Notes: generated by a model not told the origin, from the sequence alone. DNA of 64,000 nt from Streptacidiphilus sp. 4-A2 (GCA_014284505.1 JAAFYY010000001.1:6683845-6747844), one strand, 5' to 3'; counted from the stretch's first letter, positions 23,013-31,951 are shown. Program-made: numbers and translations.

Positions 23013-23753
23013 GGCTTCGCGTGCGGCGGTGATGGGGTCGAGGTAGTGGCCGCCGGTCGCCTGGGGGCGCAGGCCGGGGCCGAGGTCGTAGCGCAGGGGC
23101 ATGCCGGTGGGGATGTTGAGGTCGGCGACCTGGGTGGGGTTGAGTTGGTCGAGGTGGGCGACCAGGGCGCGCAGGGAATTGCCGTGCGCGACCACCAGGG
23201 TGGTGCGACCGAGGTACAGGTCTGCGGCGATGGTGTCGGTCCAGTAGGGCAGGACGCGGGCTTGCACGTCGGCGAGGCTCGCGCTGAGCGGGTAGGCGTC
23301 GGGCGGTAGTGCGGCGTAGCGGGCATCGTTCCAGGGCGGCAGGGTGCCTGGCGCGGCCGGCGGGGGCGGGGTGGAGAAGGAGCGGCGCCAGCGGCGGTAG
23401 GTGTCCGCGTCGGTCTCGGCGCGGACGTGCTGTTTGCGGCGGCCGGTCAGGGCTCCGTAGCGGCGTTCGTTCAGCCGCCAGGTGCGCTGGGTGGGGATCC
23501 AGTCGCGGTGGAGGGTCTCCAGGACCAGGTCCGCAGTGGTGATCGTGCGGCGCAGTACCGAGGTGTGCACGGTGTCCGGGCTGAGGCCGGCCTGGCCGAT
23601 CAGGTCGGCTGCGATGCGGGCCTGTTCTTGGCCGCGGACGGTGAGCGGCACGTCGGTCCAGCCGGTGAAGATGCCCTCGGCATTGGCGGTGCTCTCGCCG
23701 TGCCGCAGCAGTAGCAGGGTGCCGGCCCGGGGGGCTCGGGAGTGTGGGGACAT
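22122..23753 (-). CDS. gpmA: Phosphoglycerate mutase fused to the C-terminal half of an IS1634-type transposase
   Basis: One open frame of 543 codons joins two unrelated proteins. Residues 1-245 are a complete 2,3-bisphosphoglycerate-dependent phosphoglycerate mutase (3-PG to 2-PG in glycolysis): LLLLRHGESTANAEGIFTGW with the phospho-His, ERRYGALTGRRK and the second catalytic His in VVAHGNSLRALV. From about residue 247 the protein reads as an IS1634-type transposase (DSGFSSEANQTYLRRAGGHY), lacking its first half. The join lies near 23010. The start follows AGGTAGG, and variant riboswitch R1 lies immediately upstream. Whether the fusion is active is unknown; the mutase domain looks intact. Confidence 0.85.
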   Translation of the reverse strand: MSPHSRAPRAGTLLLLRHGESTANAEGIFTGWTDVPLTVRGQEQARIAADLIGQAGLSPDTVHTSVLRRTITTADLVLETLHRDWIPTQRTWRLNERRYGALTGRRKQHVRAETDADTYRRWRRSFSTPPPPAAPGTLPPWNDARYAALPPDAYPLSASLADVQARVLPYWTDTIAADLYLGRTTLVVAHGNSLRALVAHLDQLNPTQVADLNIPTGMPLRYDLGPGLRPQATGGHYLDPITAAREAADSGFSSEANQTYLRRAGGHYITGVKMREGSHRADQALARQGRYQQVRDNLRVKEVRLDGDEGRRWIICHNPAEAERDQARREGQLTAIREELERIKTARAADAKKAKAKATKTGTRPAALSDAPHRKAECALRDHPSLGRWLKQHPATGHLSVNTAKITAEARLDGKYLLATSDPDLSAEDVALGYKNLLEAERAFRTMKSTLDLRPVYHRLDERIRAHVLLCWLALLLIRVAERRTEQTWPKIAAELGRIHQVTLTGPAGSLQQTTRLTDTQTKLFKDCSVSLPPKMSALKTPE

Positions 23754-23798
23754 GCTGGACCTACCTGTCGTGTCGGCCGCTGGGTGCGGCAGTTTCCA

Positions 23799-23852
23799 GG
23801 TAGGGACCGTTGTCAGCCTCTGGGGCTGCGGTTTCGGCGAGCCCCTCCGCCG
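23799..23852 (-). promoter_or_regulatory. R1: variant fluoride-riboswitch-like RNA before gpmA
   Basis: Read on the minus strand: P1 CGGCG/CGCCG closes the loop GAGGGGCU; then AAACCGC, a P2 hairpin GCAGCC/GGCUG, and CAACGGUCCCUACC. Loop GGGGCU can pair with GGUCCC as the pseudoknot. A -10-like TAGGCT (23865-23870) lies 12 nt before the aptamer. The 3' CCCUACC can instead pair with GGUAGG before the gpmA start. Confidence 0.75.
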
Positions 23853-23946
23853 GTGTGCACCAGCAGCCTACGGGCCGCGAGACCCGTTTGGAGGATGCCG
23901 CGCCGGTGGCAGGGCCCGGACGGTGCCCACGGACGGTGTGATCGTG

Positions 23947-23975
23947 GTGACGGAATGCAGTGGTCGGCGTACGCT
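23947..23975 (+). promoter_or_regulatory. Promoter of the R2/R3 unit
   Basis: GTGACG (23947-23952), 17-nt spacer, TACGCT (23970-23975), a vegetative (HrdB-type) pattern. The -10 ends 12 nt before aptamer R2, the same spacing as at R1, R5 and R7. Confidence 0.55.
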
Positions 23976-23987
23976 GAGGGGGTTGCA

Positions 23988-24042
23988 CGGCGGAGGGGCT
24001 CGCCGACAACCGCAGCGCTTCGGGCTGCCAACGGTCCCTACC
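23988..24042 (+). promoter_or_regulatory. R2: variant fluoride-riboswitch-like RNA
   Basis: CGGCGGAGGGGCTCGCCG, then ACAACCGC, P2 GCAGC/GCTGC and CAACGGTCCCTACC. The 3' GTCCCTACC can pair with GGTAGGAGAGCC (24049-24060), which carries the Shine-Dalgarno of ATG 24061: a predicted translational switch. Confidence 0.75.
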
Positions 24043-24060
24043 TTCTACGGTAGGAGAGCC

Positions 24061-24351
24061 ATGCCCCATGGAACCCGTGTCCTGGCTGATCGCCGCAGCG
24101 GTGCTCCGCAGCCCTACCCGGCTGTCGCGGTGGGCGCACCATCGCAATTCGGGCGGTCGGTGCCGGGCCTTCGCCGTGTGACGCTGTCCGTGGCGGTTGA
24201 AGAGGCGGACCCGGTTGAAACCCGGGCCGATGCGGGGACACTGGAGGGTGAGGGTCGGCGATGGGGCTCGCCGCAACCGCACTCCAAATGGCGTGCTGAT
24301 GGCCTCTACGTGGTACCGGAACCGGGAATCACGGGAGGCTGTGATGTGTGA
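24061..24351 (+). CDS. Riboswitch-controlled short ORF reading across R3
   Basis: A 96-codon frame starts at ATG 24061, 4 nt after the Shine-Dalgarno controlled by R2. It reads straight through aptamer R3 and stops 8 nt inside the next gene. The product (MPHGTRVLADRRSGAPQPYP...) has no recognisable domain. It may be a leader whose translation unfolds R3 and couples to the next start, or a shorter leader lengthened by a sequence error. Similar short frames follow R7 and R14. Confidence 0.4.
   Translation: MPHGTRVLADRRSGAPQPYPAVAVGAPSQFGRSVPGLRRVTLSVAVEEADPVETRADAGTLEGEGRRWGSPQPHSKWRADGLYVVPEPGITGGCDV
24256..24310 (+). promoter_or_regulatory. R3: fluoride riboswitch (crcB RNA), canonical type
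   Basis: CGGCGATGGGGCTCGCCG, AACCGC, P2 GCAC/GTGC, then TGATGGCCTCTACG match the known aptamer (GAUGG loop, UGAUGG, CUCUAC). GGGGCU pairs with GGCCUC as the pseudoknot. CCTC can alternatively pair with the GGGAGG Shine-Dalgarno at 24333. TTGAAA (24215) and GACACT (24237) form a possible promoter of its own. Confidence 0.9.
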
Positions 24352-24838
24352 AGTGACTGTCATGCTGGAGGCGACCGTCGGGTCGGCCCTCAAGCCGGGC
24401 CCGGAGCCGGTGGTGCCGGATCCGGACCGGGGCGGCCGTAGGGTGCTGGACGGATGCCCGGTGGCTGAGGGGTTCGTGCAGTACACCCTCGACGAGGACG
24501 GGCAGCCGCTGGACGCGGTCGTTTTGATGGACGAGCCCGCGCTGCCGGGGCGGGAGGTTCGCGCCCGTCCCGTGGCCGTGCTGTACGCGCTGTGCGACGG
24601 GCAGCCCACCGAGGTGGTGGTGTGCGTCGATACGGCCGACCCGCGTTTCGTGGGGATGGCCGGGCTTGAGGACCTGAGGGCCTGGCATGCGGACCAGCGG
24701 TCGTTGGCGCAGCTACTGGGACGGCTGGGGCCGGACCGTGACTGGGCCCCGCTGCGGTGGGAGGGGCCGGACGCCGCCGAGGAGTTCGTGTTCCGGGCCC
24801 AGCGGTCTTATCAGCGGATGACTGGTTGCCCGGAGTGA
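24344..24838 (+). CDS. Inorganic pyrophosphatase-like pseudoenzyme
   Basis: 164 residues that align along their length with the family I pyrophosphatase at 36926, for example DGQPLDAVVLMDEPALPG against DGDPLDALVLTGDPVFPG. Catalytic residues are lost: the central Asp of DGDPLD is Gln, the DDK metal/phosphate site is replaced (QPTEVVVCV), and the C-terminal Tyr-Lys pair is absent. Pyrophosphate hydrolysis is therefore unlikely. Fluoride is a classical inhibitor of this enzyme family, and the gene lies under R3, so a binding or regulatory role is possible. ATG 24344 follows GGGAGG. Confidence 0.75.
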   Translation: MCEVTVMLEATVGSALKPGPEPVVPDPDRGGRRVLDGCPVAEGFVQYTLDEDGQPLDAVVLMDEPALPGREVRARPVAVLYALCDGQPTEVVVCVDTADPRFVGMAGLEDLRAWHADQRSLAQLLGRLGPDRDWAPLRWEGPDAAEEFVFRAQRSYQRMTGCPE

Positions 24839-24906
24839 AGGGCGGTCAGGGGACTGTCCCTGGTTCAGCCCGTCCCAGCGCAGTGGGCAGGGGGCAGTGG
24901 GCAGTG

Positions 24907-25845
24907 GTGAGCGTGCTGGCTCGATGCGCCGTGGACCGGGTCGAGGAATGGGAGTTTCCGCTCTCGCGGCGCGCGGCAGCCTTCGCTGCTGCGCAACCGC
25001 TGGAGGACGCCGGTCGCCGCCGGCCGCCCCTGTCGTTCCTGACCGGGGCGCTGGCGGAGCTGCGCGGGGCCTTCGGTGGAACCGGGCTGCGCTGCGTCCT
25101 GGCGATACCCTCCTCGATCCGGCCCCGACGGCGGGGCTGGTTCGGAGCGCGGGCGCAGGTCTGCGCCCCGGCCCAGGTGCTGGCGCTCGCGGACGGCATG
25201 CTGGTGCACTGGGTCGACGTGCTGGGGGTCCGCGCCCGGCTGCCCCTGCGTGACCTGAGCGCGATCGTGGACGAGACAGAGCACGACCACCGCTGCCTGA
25301 CCTTGATCACCTCCGACCGATACGTCAGAGTGCGCTACGCCCAGACCAGTTGGCGCCAGGTCCGCACGTTCCTGGGCACCGTCAGCCGGCTGGCCGGACA
25401 CACGGGCCAGGCATTCCCCGACCTGGACACAGCCAGGGCCGTCTGGTGGCATGGCACAGTCCCGGGGGACTACGCGGGCCCGCAGGCTGGGACCGTCAGC
25501 GGATTCCTGCCCGGCCGGTGGCGACCGGACGCGTCGCGCCGCTGCATGGTCATGGTCACGGATGAGGAACTGGTCCTCTGTGTCTCGCCGTTGCAGGGAT
25601 CCGCTGCCCGTAGAGGTCCTCAACCCATTGGCGAACTGGTCTACGTCGTCCGTGGCCGGCTCGGCGGGATCAGCCGTACCGGGCGCGGCCTGCTGCTGCA
25701 GGTCGGTGGGACCACGGTGGAGGTGGCGCTGGGCAGGCGAATCCGCGCGAGGGTGCTGGGCCTGGTGCGGTCGCCGTCGACCGATGGCGGCACCGGGTCC
25801 GTACGCAGCGCCGCCGCTGAAGATCCACGGCCGGCCGGCCCGTGA
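24907..25845 (+). CDS. Protein of unknown function, possibly two PH-like domains
   Basis: 312 residues from GTG 24907; the frame is open upstream. Not recognised. Two beta-rich segments of similar layout stand out: residues 85-160 (VLALADGMLVHWVDVLGVRA then LPLRDLSAIVDE) and 200-290 (MVMVTDEELVLCVSPLQG then IGELVYVVRGRLGGI). Each has a short helix after a run of strands, reminiscent of bacterial PH-like domains; this is a weak call. Second structural gene of the R3 unit; its stop overlaps the next start (GTGA). Confidence 0.55.
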   Translation: MSVLARCAVDRVEEWEFPLSRRAAAFAAAQPLEDAGRRRPPLSFLTGALAELRGAFGGTGLRCVLAIPSSIRPRRRGWFGARAQVCAPAQVLALADGMLVHWVDVLGVRARLPLRDLSAIVDETEHDHRCLTLITSDRYVRVRYAQTSWRQVRTFLGTVSRLAGHTGQAFPDLDTARAVWWHGTVPGDYAGPQAGTVSGFLPGRWRPDASRRCMVMVTDEELVLCVSPLQGSAARRGPQPIGELVYVVRGRLGGISRTGRGLLLQVGGTTVEVALGRRIRARVLGLVRSPSTDGGTGSVRSAAAEDPRPAGP

Positions 25846-26103
25846 CTCCCGCCCGCAAGGCCGGTCCGCAGGCCGGTGGAAAGTGCCGGGAGGCTCAGGT
25901 GGAGAACATCATCCGGTTCGGAGTGGGGTCCGCGGCGCGTAGGGCCGCTGCTCGCGAGGCGGATGCCTTGTGGAGCAGCGGTGTTCCGGCCCGCGCGGTC
26001 TTCCGTCCGCAGTACGGCGGTTGGGCGATCCTGGTGTTCCCGCCGCGCGCACCCGCGTCCGACCCCGGACCGCAGGATCCACCCGACCAGGAAGCGGAGT
26101 TAG
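25842..26103 (+). CDS. Small protein of unknown function
   Basis: Starts at GTG 25842 overlapping the upstream stop. About 88 residues with a basic N-terminus, a helix (GSAARRAAAREADALWSSG) and a strand pair (ARAVFRPQYGGWAILVFPP). A stop at 26101-26103 is reached only after a frame change; in the starting frame the ORF runs on across the opposite gene, so the end is uncertain. Family not recognised. Confidence 0.4.
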
Positions 26104-26131
26104 CCCGGTCGCCTTGCCGGAACCGTGTCGG

Positions 26132-26515
26132 TCATCGGTCGCGCCGGACAGCGGGGCCCTCCTCGCCGACGCCGCGGTGCGCTTCCCGGGCTCGGCGCAG
26201 GCGGGGCAGGGCGGTCATGAGCAGGTCCTCGGCCTTGGCGTACGAGGTCGAGGCCACGCGCAGCCGCCACACCTCTCCCGGCCGGCTGCGTCCGGGCAGC
26301 AGTCGGCGGACCGGGGCGGGGGCCAGGGCGGCGTGGGCCGGGACGCGGGCGTCGCGCGGCAGCTCCAGGACCGGGTCGACGAGGTCTGCGTCCAGGTCGG
26401 CGATCGGGGCCCAGGTGGTTGCGGTCAGGTTGTTGCCCCGGCCGCCGAGCGGCAGCCAGGCCGGGGCGAAGCAGGTGGTGTCCGCGCTGATGCGAATGTC
26501 GGCTGATCCGGCCAT
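26132..26515 (-). CDS. Protein of unknown function
   Basis: 127 residues from ATG 26515 with Shine-Dalgarno GAGGCAGGA. Visible: ADTTCFAPAWLPLGGRGNNL, then several short strands and a helix AEDLLMTALPRLRRAREAH. No known domain is recognised. It is the only gene on this strand between two riboswitch units and has no aptamer of its own. Confidence 0.5.
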   Translation of the reverse strand: MAGSADIRISADTTCFAPAWLPLGGRGNNLTATTWAPIADLDADLVDPVLELPRDARVPAHAALAPAPVRRLLPGRSRPGEVWRLRVASTSYAKAEDLLMTALPRLRRAREAHRGVGEEGPAVRRDR

Positions 26516-26690
26516 GTCCTGCCTCGGCCCTCGTGCGGTGGAGGTAGGAGCCGTCGGCCGGGCGGGCGGGGCAGCCGCCACAGGTGGGCGGCTCCGGCGG
26601 GGTCCAGCGCCGGGCGCTTGCGCGCACTTTCAGCGTACGCCGAGCGGTGTGCGTTGGCGTGGGGCGCGCATTGGGGGGCAGGATGGTGGT

Positions 26691-26741
26691 GGGCGATGAG
26701 GCTCGCCCTTGACCGCACCCTCCGTGCTGATGGCCTCTACG
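26691..26741 (+). promoter_or_regulatory. R4: fluoride riboswitch, canonical type
   Basis: GGGCGATGAGGCTCGCCC, GACCGC, P2 GCAC/GTGC, TGATGGCCTCTACG. GAGGCT pairs with GGCCTC as in the Thermotoga aptamer. CCTC can instead pair with the GGAGGG Shine-Dalgarno at 26752-26757, giving a translational ON switch for the ABC-F gene. Confidence 0.92.
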
Positions 26742-26765
26742 CGATGCCGACCGGAGGGTAATGCC

Positions 26766-28439
26766 GTGTATGTCTTCACGATGCGCAAGGCCCGCAAGGT
26801 CCAGGGCGAGAAGGTCGTCCTGGACGATGTGACGCTCTCGTTCCTGCCCGGGGCCAAGGTCGGGGTGGTGGGGCCGAACGGGGCGGGCAAGTCGACCGTG
26901 CTGCGGATCATGGCCGGTCTGGAGCATCCCACCGACGGGGAGGCGTTCCCTGCCCCGGGGGTGAGCGTCGGGATCCTGGAGCAGGAGCCCACGCTGGACG
27001 ATTCGACCACGGTGCTGGGCAATGTCGAGCAGGGCGCGGCCCAGGTCCGGGCCCAGTTGCTGTGCTACGGGCAGGTGACCGAGCAGCTCGGTGCGACCGG
27101 TCTGGACGAGGCGCGGATGCAGCAGATGCTGGACGAGCTGGGCACGTTGCAGGAGGCCCTGGACCACGCGGATGCCTGGGACCTGGACGCCCGGTTGGAG
27201 CAGGCGATGGACGCGCTGCGCTGCCCGCCGCCGGAGACCGCGGTGCGGGACCTGTCGGGTGGGGAGCGGCGGCGGGTGGCGCTGTGCCGGCTGCTGCTGT
27301 CGCAGCCGGACCTGCTGCTGCTGGACGAGCCGACGAACCACCTGGACGCCGAGTCGGTGGCCTGGCTGGAGCAGCACCTGGCCGGCTACCGGGGCACGGT
27401 GGTGGCGGTCACCCACGACCGGTACTTCCTGGACAACGTCGCCCAGTGGATCCTGGAGCTGGACCGCGGCCACGCCTACCCGTACGAGGGCAACTACTCG
27501 ACCTACCTGGAGACCAAGGCCGCCCGGCTGAAGGTGGAGGGCCGCAAGGACGCGAAGCGCCAGCAGCGGCTGGCCGAGGAGCTGGCCTGGGTCCGCTCCA
27601 GCGCCAAGGCCCGCCAGACCCGCTCCAAGGCCCGCCTCCAGCGCTTCGCGGAGCTGAGCGAGCAGGCCGACCGGGCCCGCATCCTGGACTTCGAAGAGAT
27701 CCAGATCCCGCCCGGACCGCGCCTGGGCGCCGTTGTGCTGGAGGCCGAGCACCTGACCAAGGGCTACGGGGACCGGCTGCTGTGGCGGGACGTGTCCTTC
27801 TCGCTGCCGCGCGGCGGCATCGTCGGGGTGCTCGGCCCCAACGGGGTGGGCAAGACCACCCTCTTCCAGATGATCACCGGCCAGGAGCAGCCCGATTCGG
27901 GCGCACTGCGCCTGGGCGAGACCGTCACCGTCTCGCACGTGGACCAGGACCGGGCCGGCCTGGACGATGCGCGCACCGTGTGGGAGGCGGTGTCCGGCGG
28001 CCAGGACCGGCTGCGGGTCGGCAGCGTGGAGATCCCGTCGCGCGCGTATGTCGCCACGTTCGGCTTCAAGGGCTCTGACCAGCAGAAACCCGTTGCGATC
28101 CTGTCCGGTGGCGAACGCAATCGGCTCAACCTGGCGCTGACGCTGACCCAGGGCGGGAACCTGCTGCTGCTGGACGAGCCGACCAACGACCTGGACGTGG
28201 AGACCCTGGCCTCGCTGGAGGCGGCGCTGCTGGACTTCCCCGGCTGCGCGGTGGTCACCGCCCATGACCGCTGGTTCCTGGATCGCACCGCCACCCACAT
28301 CCTGGCCTGGGAGGGCGAGGCCGACTGGTTCTGGTTCGAGGGCAACTACGCCGACTACGAGGCCAACAAAGCCGCCCGGCTCGGCGTGAACGCCACCCGC
28401 CCGCACCGGGTCACCCACCGCCGCATCGCCCGCGACTGA
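26766..28439 (+). CDS. ettA: EttA-type ABC-F translational ATPase (paralog)
   Basis: Cytosolic ABC-F protein with two ATPase domains and no membrane part; EttA binds the ribosomal E site and slows translation when ATP is low. Domain 1 has Walker A GPNGAGKST and signature LSGGERRRVAL. The EttA arm lies near residues 95-140, the interdomain linker (KARQTRSKARLQRFAELSEQ) near 280. Domain 2 has GPNGVGKTT and LSGGERNRLNL. 557 residues, normal. GTG 26766 is chosen for the GGAGGG at 26752; the protein start VYVFTMRKARKVQGEKVVLD matches EttA. Frame intact. First gene of the R4 operon. Confidence 0.9.
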   Translation: MYVFTMRKARKVQGEKVVLDDVTLSFLPGAKVGVVGPNGAGKSTVLRIMAGLEHPTDGEAFPAPGVSVGILEQEPTLDDSTTVLGNVEQGAAQVRAQLLCYGQVTEQLGATGLDEARMQQMLDELGTLQEALDHADAWDLDARLEQAMDALRCPPPETAVRDLSGGERRRVALCRLLLSQPDLLLLDEPTNHLDAESVAWLEQHLAGYRGTVVAVTHDRYFLDNVAQWILELDRGHAYPYEGNYSTYLETKAARLKVEGRKDAKRQQRLAEELAWVRSSAKARQTRSKARLQRFAELSEQADRARILDFEEIQIPPGPRLGAVVLEAEHLTKGYGDRLLWRDVSFSLPRGGIVGVLGPNGVGKTTLFQMITGQEQPDSGALRLGETVTVSHVDQDRAGLDDARTVWEAVSGGQDRLRVGSVEIPSRAYVATFGFKGSDQQKPVAILSGGERNRLNLALTLTQGGNLLLLDEPTNDLDVETLASLEAALLDFPGCAVVTAHDRWFLDRTATHILAWEGEADWFWFEGNYADYEANKAARLGVNATRPHRVTHRRIARD

Positions 28440-28455
28440 CCGGTTGGAGCACGTC

Positions 28456-28827
28456 ATGACCACACCACTGACCCAGGCGGCCACCGAGGCGATCCGCGCA
28501 GCCGAACGCACCGTCATCAACGCGAAATGGCAATGGTGCCAAGAGCAAGCACTGCGCGAACTCTCCCGCGTGCCCGGGCTCGCGTGCACCGCCCTGTTCC
28601 CCGAGCACCCGGTCATCCAAGTCATCGCCTTCAACGGCGAGGCCATTGGCCGGGGCCCGGCTGCACCGCGACGAGCGCACGGCCGCCAGCTCTGGATCGC
28701 CGTCCCCACCGGCGCCGCGCGAACTGGGCGGCTACCGCTCACTGCGGGCCGCAGCCAGGGCCCTGGCCGCACCGCCGGCAGACCACACCACAAGGTCACC
28801 CTGCGCTCCACCGCCCCCACGAGCTGA
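28456..28827 (+). CDS. Small protein of unknown function in the R4 operon
   Basis: ATG 28456 follows GGAGC. Residues 1-65 look like a real protein (helical TEAIRAAERTVINAKWQWCQ, then VIQVIAFNGEA). After about 28645 the composition changes to Arg/Pro-rich, suggesting a frameshift, so the true C-terminus is unclear. Not recognised. Confidence 0.5.
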   Translation: MTTPLTQAATEAIRAAERTVINAKWQWCQEQALRELSRVPGLACTALFPEHPVIQVIAFNGEAIGRGPAAPRRAHGRQLWIAVPTGAARTGRLPLTAGRSQGPGRTAGRPHHKVTLRSTAPTS

Positions 28828-28841
28828 GGAGCCACCGCCCG

Positions 28842-30374
28842 ATGCCGTTCACCAGCATCCTGTTCCCCGACTCCGGGACCCCCCGGCACCGCTGCGCCAG
28901 CAGAGCCGGCGTACTTCACCGACCTGAACCTGGACCAGGTCGTGGCCTCCATAACCCACGGCCGCGAGGCATACGACCTGGTCCCGTTCTTCCGCACGCC
29001 ACTGCACAGCCTGGACGCGATCGGCTACCGACAGGAGGTCCTGCGCGACCTGGAGGACGACGCGCTGTACACACCGGTGGAAGCCTTCGCGCGGCAGTTG
29101 CGCGAGATGCGCCGCCAACTGGCCCTGTCCGCGCGGCTGCGCTTCGCCCGCCAGCAGCAGAGCTGGCTACTGGACGCGGTCCGCACCTACTGCGCATCGG
29201 TGTCCGACCTGGTCCAGGAACTGGGCCGGGTCGACGTTTCCTCGCGCGGCATGCGCGCCTTCCGCCACTACCTCACCGACTACGAGGCATCTGACGCCTT
29301 CACCTGCCTTGCCGCCGAGGCCGAGCAGCTCAACGAGCAACTGGCCTCCATCACCTACTGCCTGCTGATCCAGCCCGGGAAGATCACCGTCACCCGCTAC
29401 GCGGACGAGGCCGACCACGGCGCGGCGGTGGCCGCCACCTTCGAGAAGTTCAAGCAGGGCGTCGTGCGCGACTACCGCGTGAAGCTCGCCGCCCCTGCGG
29501 AGATGAACCAGGTCGAGGCCGCGATCCTGGACCTCGTCGCGAAGCTGTACCCCAAGGTCTTCTCCCGGCTGGAGGTGTTCTGCGACCGGCACCGCGACTA
29601 CCTGGACCCCACAGTGGCGGACTTCGACCGGCAGGTGCAGTTCTACACCGCCTACCTGGAGTTCACCGCCCGCCTGGAATCACACGGCCTGTCGTTCTGC
29701 TACCCGCAGGTCTGCGACCGGTCCAAGGAGGTGGCGGGAGGCGAGGTCTTCGACATCGCCCTGGCCGACAAGCTGGCCAAGGCACGGAAGCCGGTGGTGG
29801 CCAATGACTTCTTCCTGCGTGACCCGGAGCGGATCCTGGTGGTGTCCGGCCCGAACCAGGGCGGCAAGACCACCTTCGCCCGCACCTTCGGACAACTGCA
29901 CTACCTGGCCGCCCTGGGTTGCACCGTCCCCGGCACCCAAGCCCGACTCTTCCTGCCCGACCAGATCTTCACCCACTTCGAACGCGAGGAGGACCTGGAC
30001 GACCTCAACGGCAAACTCCAGGATGACCTGCTGCGCATCCACACGATCCTGGAGCGGGCCACACCCGACAGCGTCGTGATCATGAACGAGATCTTCACCT
30101 CCACCGCCCTGCACGACGCCCTGACCCTGGGCACCCGGGTCCTGGAGCAGATCACCGCCCGGGACCTGCTGTGCGTCTGCGTCACCTTCGTCGACGAGCT
30201 GGCCTCCCTTTCCCGGCCACCGTCAGCATGGTCACCACCGTGGTGCCCGAGAACCCGGCGCAGCGCACCTACAAGCTCGTCCGCCGGCCCGCTGACGGCC
30301 TGTCCCACGCGGTTGCCATCGCGGAGAAGTACCGGCTGACCTACCGGGCGCTGAGGGAGAGGATCGCATCGTGA
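28842..30374 (+). CDS. MutS-like ATPase 1 (core and ATPase domains only)
   Basis: About 510 residues after indels near 28885 and 30210. It lacks the N-terminal mismatch-reading domains of MutS. It has the helical core/clamp region (residues 60-300) and the MutS ATPase domain: Walker A VSGPNQGGKTTFARTFGQ, Walker B-like DSVVIMNEIFTSTALHD and ITARDLLCVCVTFVDELASL. MutS-like ATPases of this type are known companions of fluoride riboswitches; their job is not established. Its stop overlaps the next start (GTGA), so the two MutS-like proteins probably form a heterodimer. Confidence 0.85.
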
Positions 30375-31920
30375 AGGCATTCCTGCTCTACCGCGACCGC
30401 GACGCCGACTGGGACGCCGACCTGCCCGACCACCAGGACGCCCTGACCGCCGACCTCGGCATGGACACCCTGTTCGACACCATGGCCCAAGGCGACCCCC
30501 TCCTGCGCGAGGTGGCCTGCCGGGTCGTGCTGACCAGCCTCGCCGACCCGGCCGCGATCACCTACCGCCAGGAGATCTGGGCGGACTGCCTGCATCAGGA
30601 AGCGGTGGCGCGGCAGGTCCACGACCTCGCGGCCGAGGCCGTCGAGGGCGAGAAGAAGATCTACCACTCCTTCGTGCACAGCCCCGACGCGATCCTGGGC
30701 CGCTCGGTGCGCGCGATGGAGTACTTCACCGGCTACCTGCGCGCCCTGCGGGCGATCGCCGACGAACACCCCCGCGTTCCGCTCGCCGGGCTTCACCCGC
30801 CTGTTCACCATGCTCGCCGCTGAACTCGACGACGCGTACTTCGCCGAGGTCGACGACCAACTGCACCAGTTGCGCTTCCCCGCGGGGTGCAGGTCAGCGC
30901 CCAGATCAGCAAGGGCTGCAGGGGCGTCGGCTACACGCTGCGCACCCCGCCGAGGAAGCACGGGTGGCTGGAGCGGATCACCGGTAACGGCCCGGACCGC
31001 ACCGTCTCCTACACCCTCAAGATCGGCGACCGGGACGAGGAGGGCGCGAAGGCTCTGGGCGAATTGCGCGACCGGGGCGTCAACCTGGCCGCCAATGCCC
31101 TGGCCCAGTCCGCCGACCACATCCTGAGCTTCTTCACCATGCTGCTGCGCGAGACCGGCTTCTACGTCGGCGCCCTGAACCTGCACCAGGCCCTGACCGG
31201 CAACGGCGAGCCGGTCTGTACCCCGGTGCCGCTGCCGCCCGGCCGGCCGGTGCTGACCGGCCGGGCCTGTACGACCCGTGCCTGAGCCTGCGCACCGGTC
31301 AGCGGGTCGTGGGCAACGACGTGCGCGCGGACGGCCGGGCCCTGGTCATGGTCACCGGTGCCAACCAGGGCGGCAAGTCCACCTTCCTGCGCGGCATCGG
31401 GCTGGCCCAGCTGATGCTCCAGTGCGGCCTGTTCGCCCCCGCCCAGGAGTTGGCCGCCGACGTGCGCACCCGCCTGCTGACCCACTACAAGCGGGAGGAG
31501 GACACCACCATGACCAGCGGGAAGCTGGACGAGGAACTGGCCCGGATGAGCGCGATCGTCGACCGGCTCACCCCCGGCGCCATGGTGCTGTTCAACGAGT
31601 CCTTCGCCGTCACCAACGAACGCGAGGGCTCCGAGATCGCCCGACAGATCATCCAGGCGCTCCTGGAGTCCGGCACCAAGGTCGTCTTCGTCACCCACCT
31701 GTACGACCTCGCCCACAGCCTGTTCCAGCAGCACAGCGACACGGCCCTGTTCCTGCGCGCCGAACGCCGCGACCAGGGACAGCGCACCTACCGCCTCACC
31801 GAGGGCGAACCGCTGCCCACCAGCTACGGCCAGGACCTGTACGACCAGATCTTCGGCACCAGCACCGGCACCGGCACCGAGCCCGTCCCGGCGCCGGTGG
31901 GCGGTCACGCCGACCGGTAA
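30371..31920 (+). CDS. MutS-like ATPase 2 (core and ATPase domains only)
   Basis: Companion of the preceding gene, starting at GTG 30371. Helical core, then ATPase domain with MVTGANQGGKSTFLRGIGLA (Walker A), GAMVLFNESFAVTNEREGSE (Walker B) and KVVFVTHLYDLAHSLF. The first Gly-Pro-Asn of the canonical motif is Gly-Ala-Asn. No mismatch-recognition domain. Frame changes near 30780, 30890 and 31260. About 517 residues. Confidence 0.85.
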
Positions 31921-31951
31921 TCCCGCTCCCGCTCTGCCTCTGGAGACCGCT

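Noticed and set aside
23988..24060. Variant motif as a plain intrinsic terminator or IS end
   Set aside because: It recurs seven times with the same single-stranded core, an internal pseudoknot, a covarying RBS stem and a start codon a few bases later. Terminators or IS ends would not show this.
24865..25623. Long antisense frames opposite the 24907 gene and many other genes
   Set aside because: They arise from GC-skewed codon positions; composition is Arg/Pro/Gly-rich with no domain or Shine-Dalgarno.
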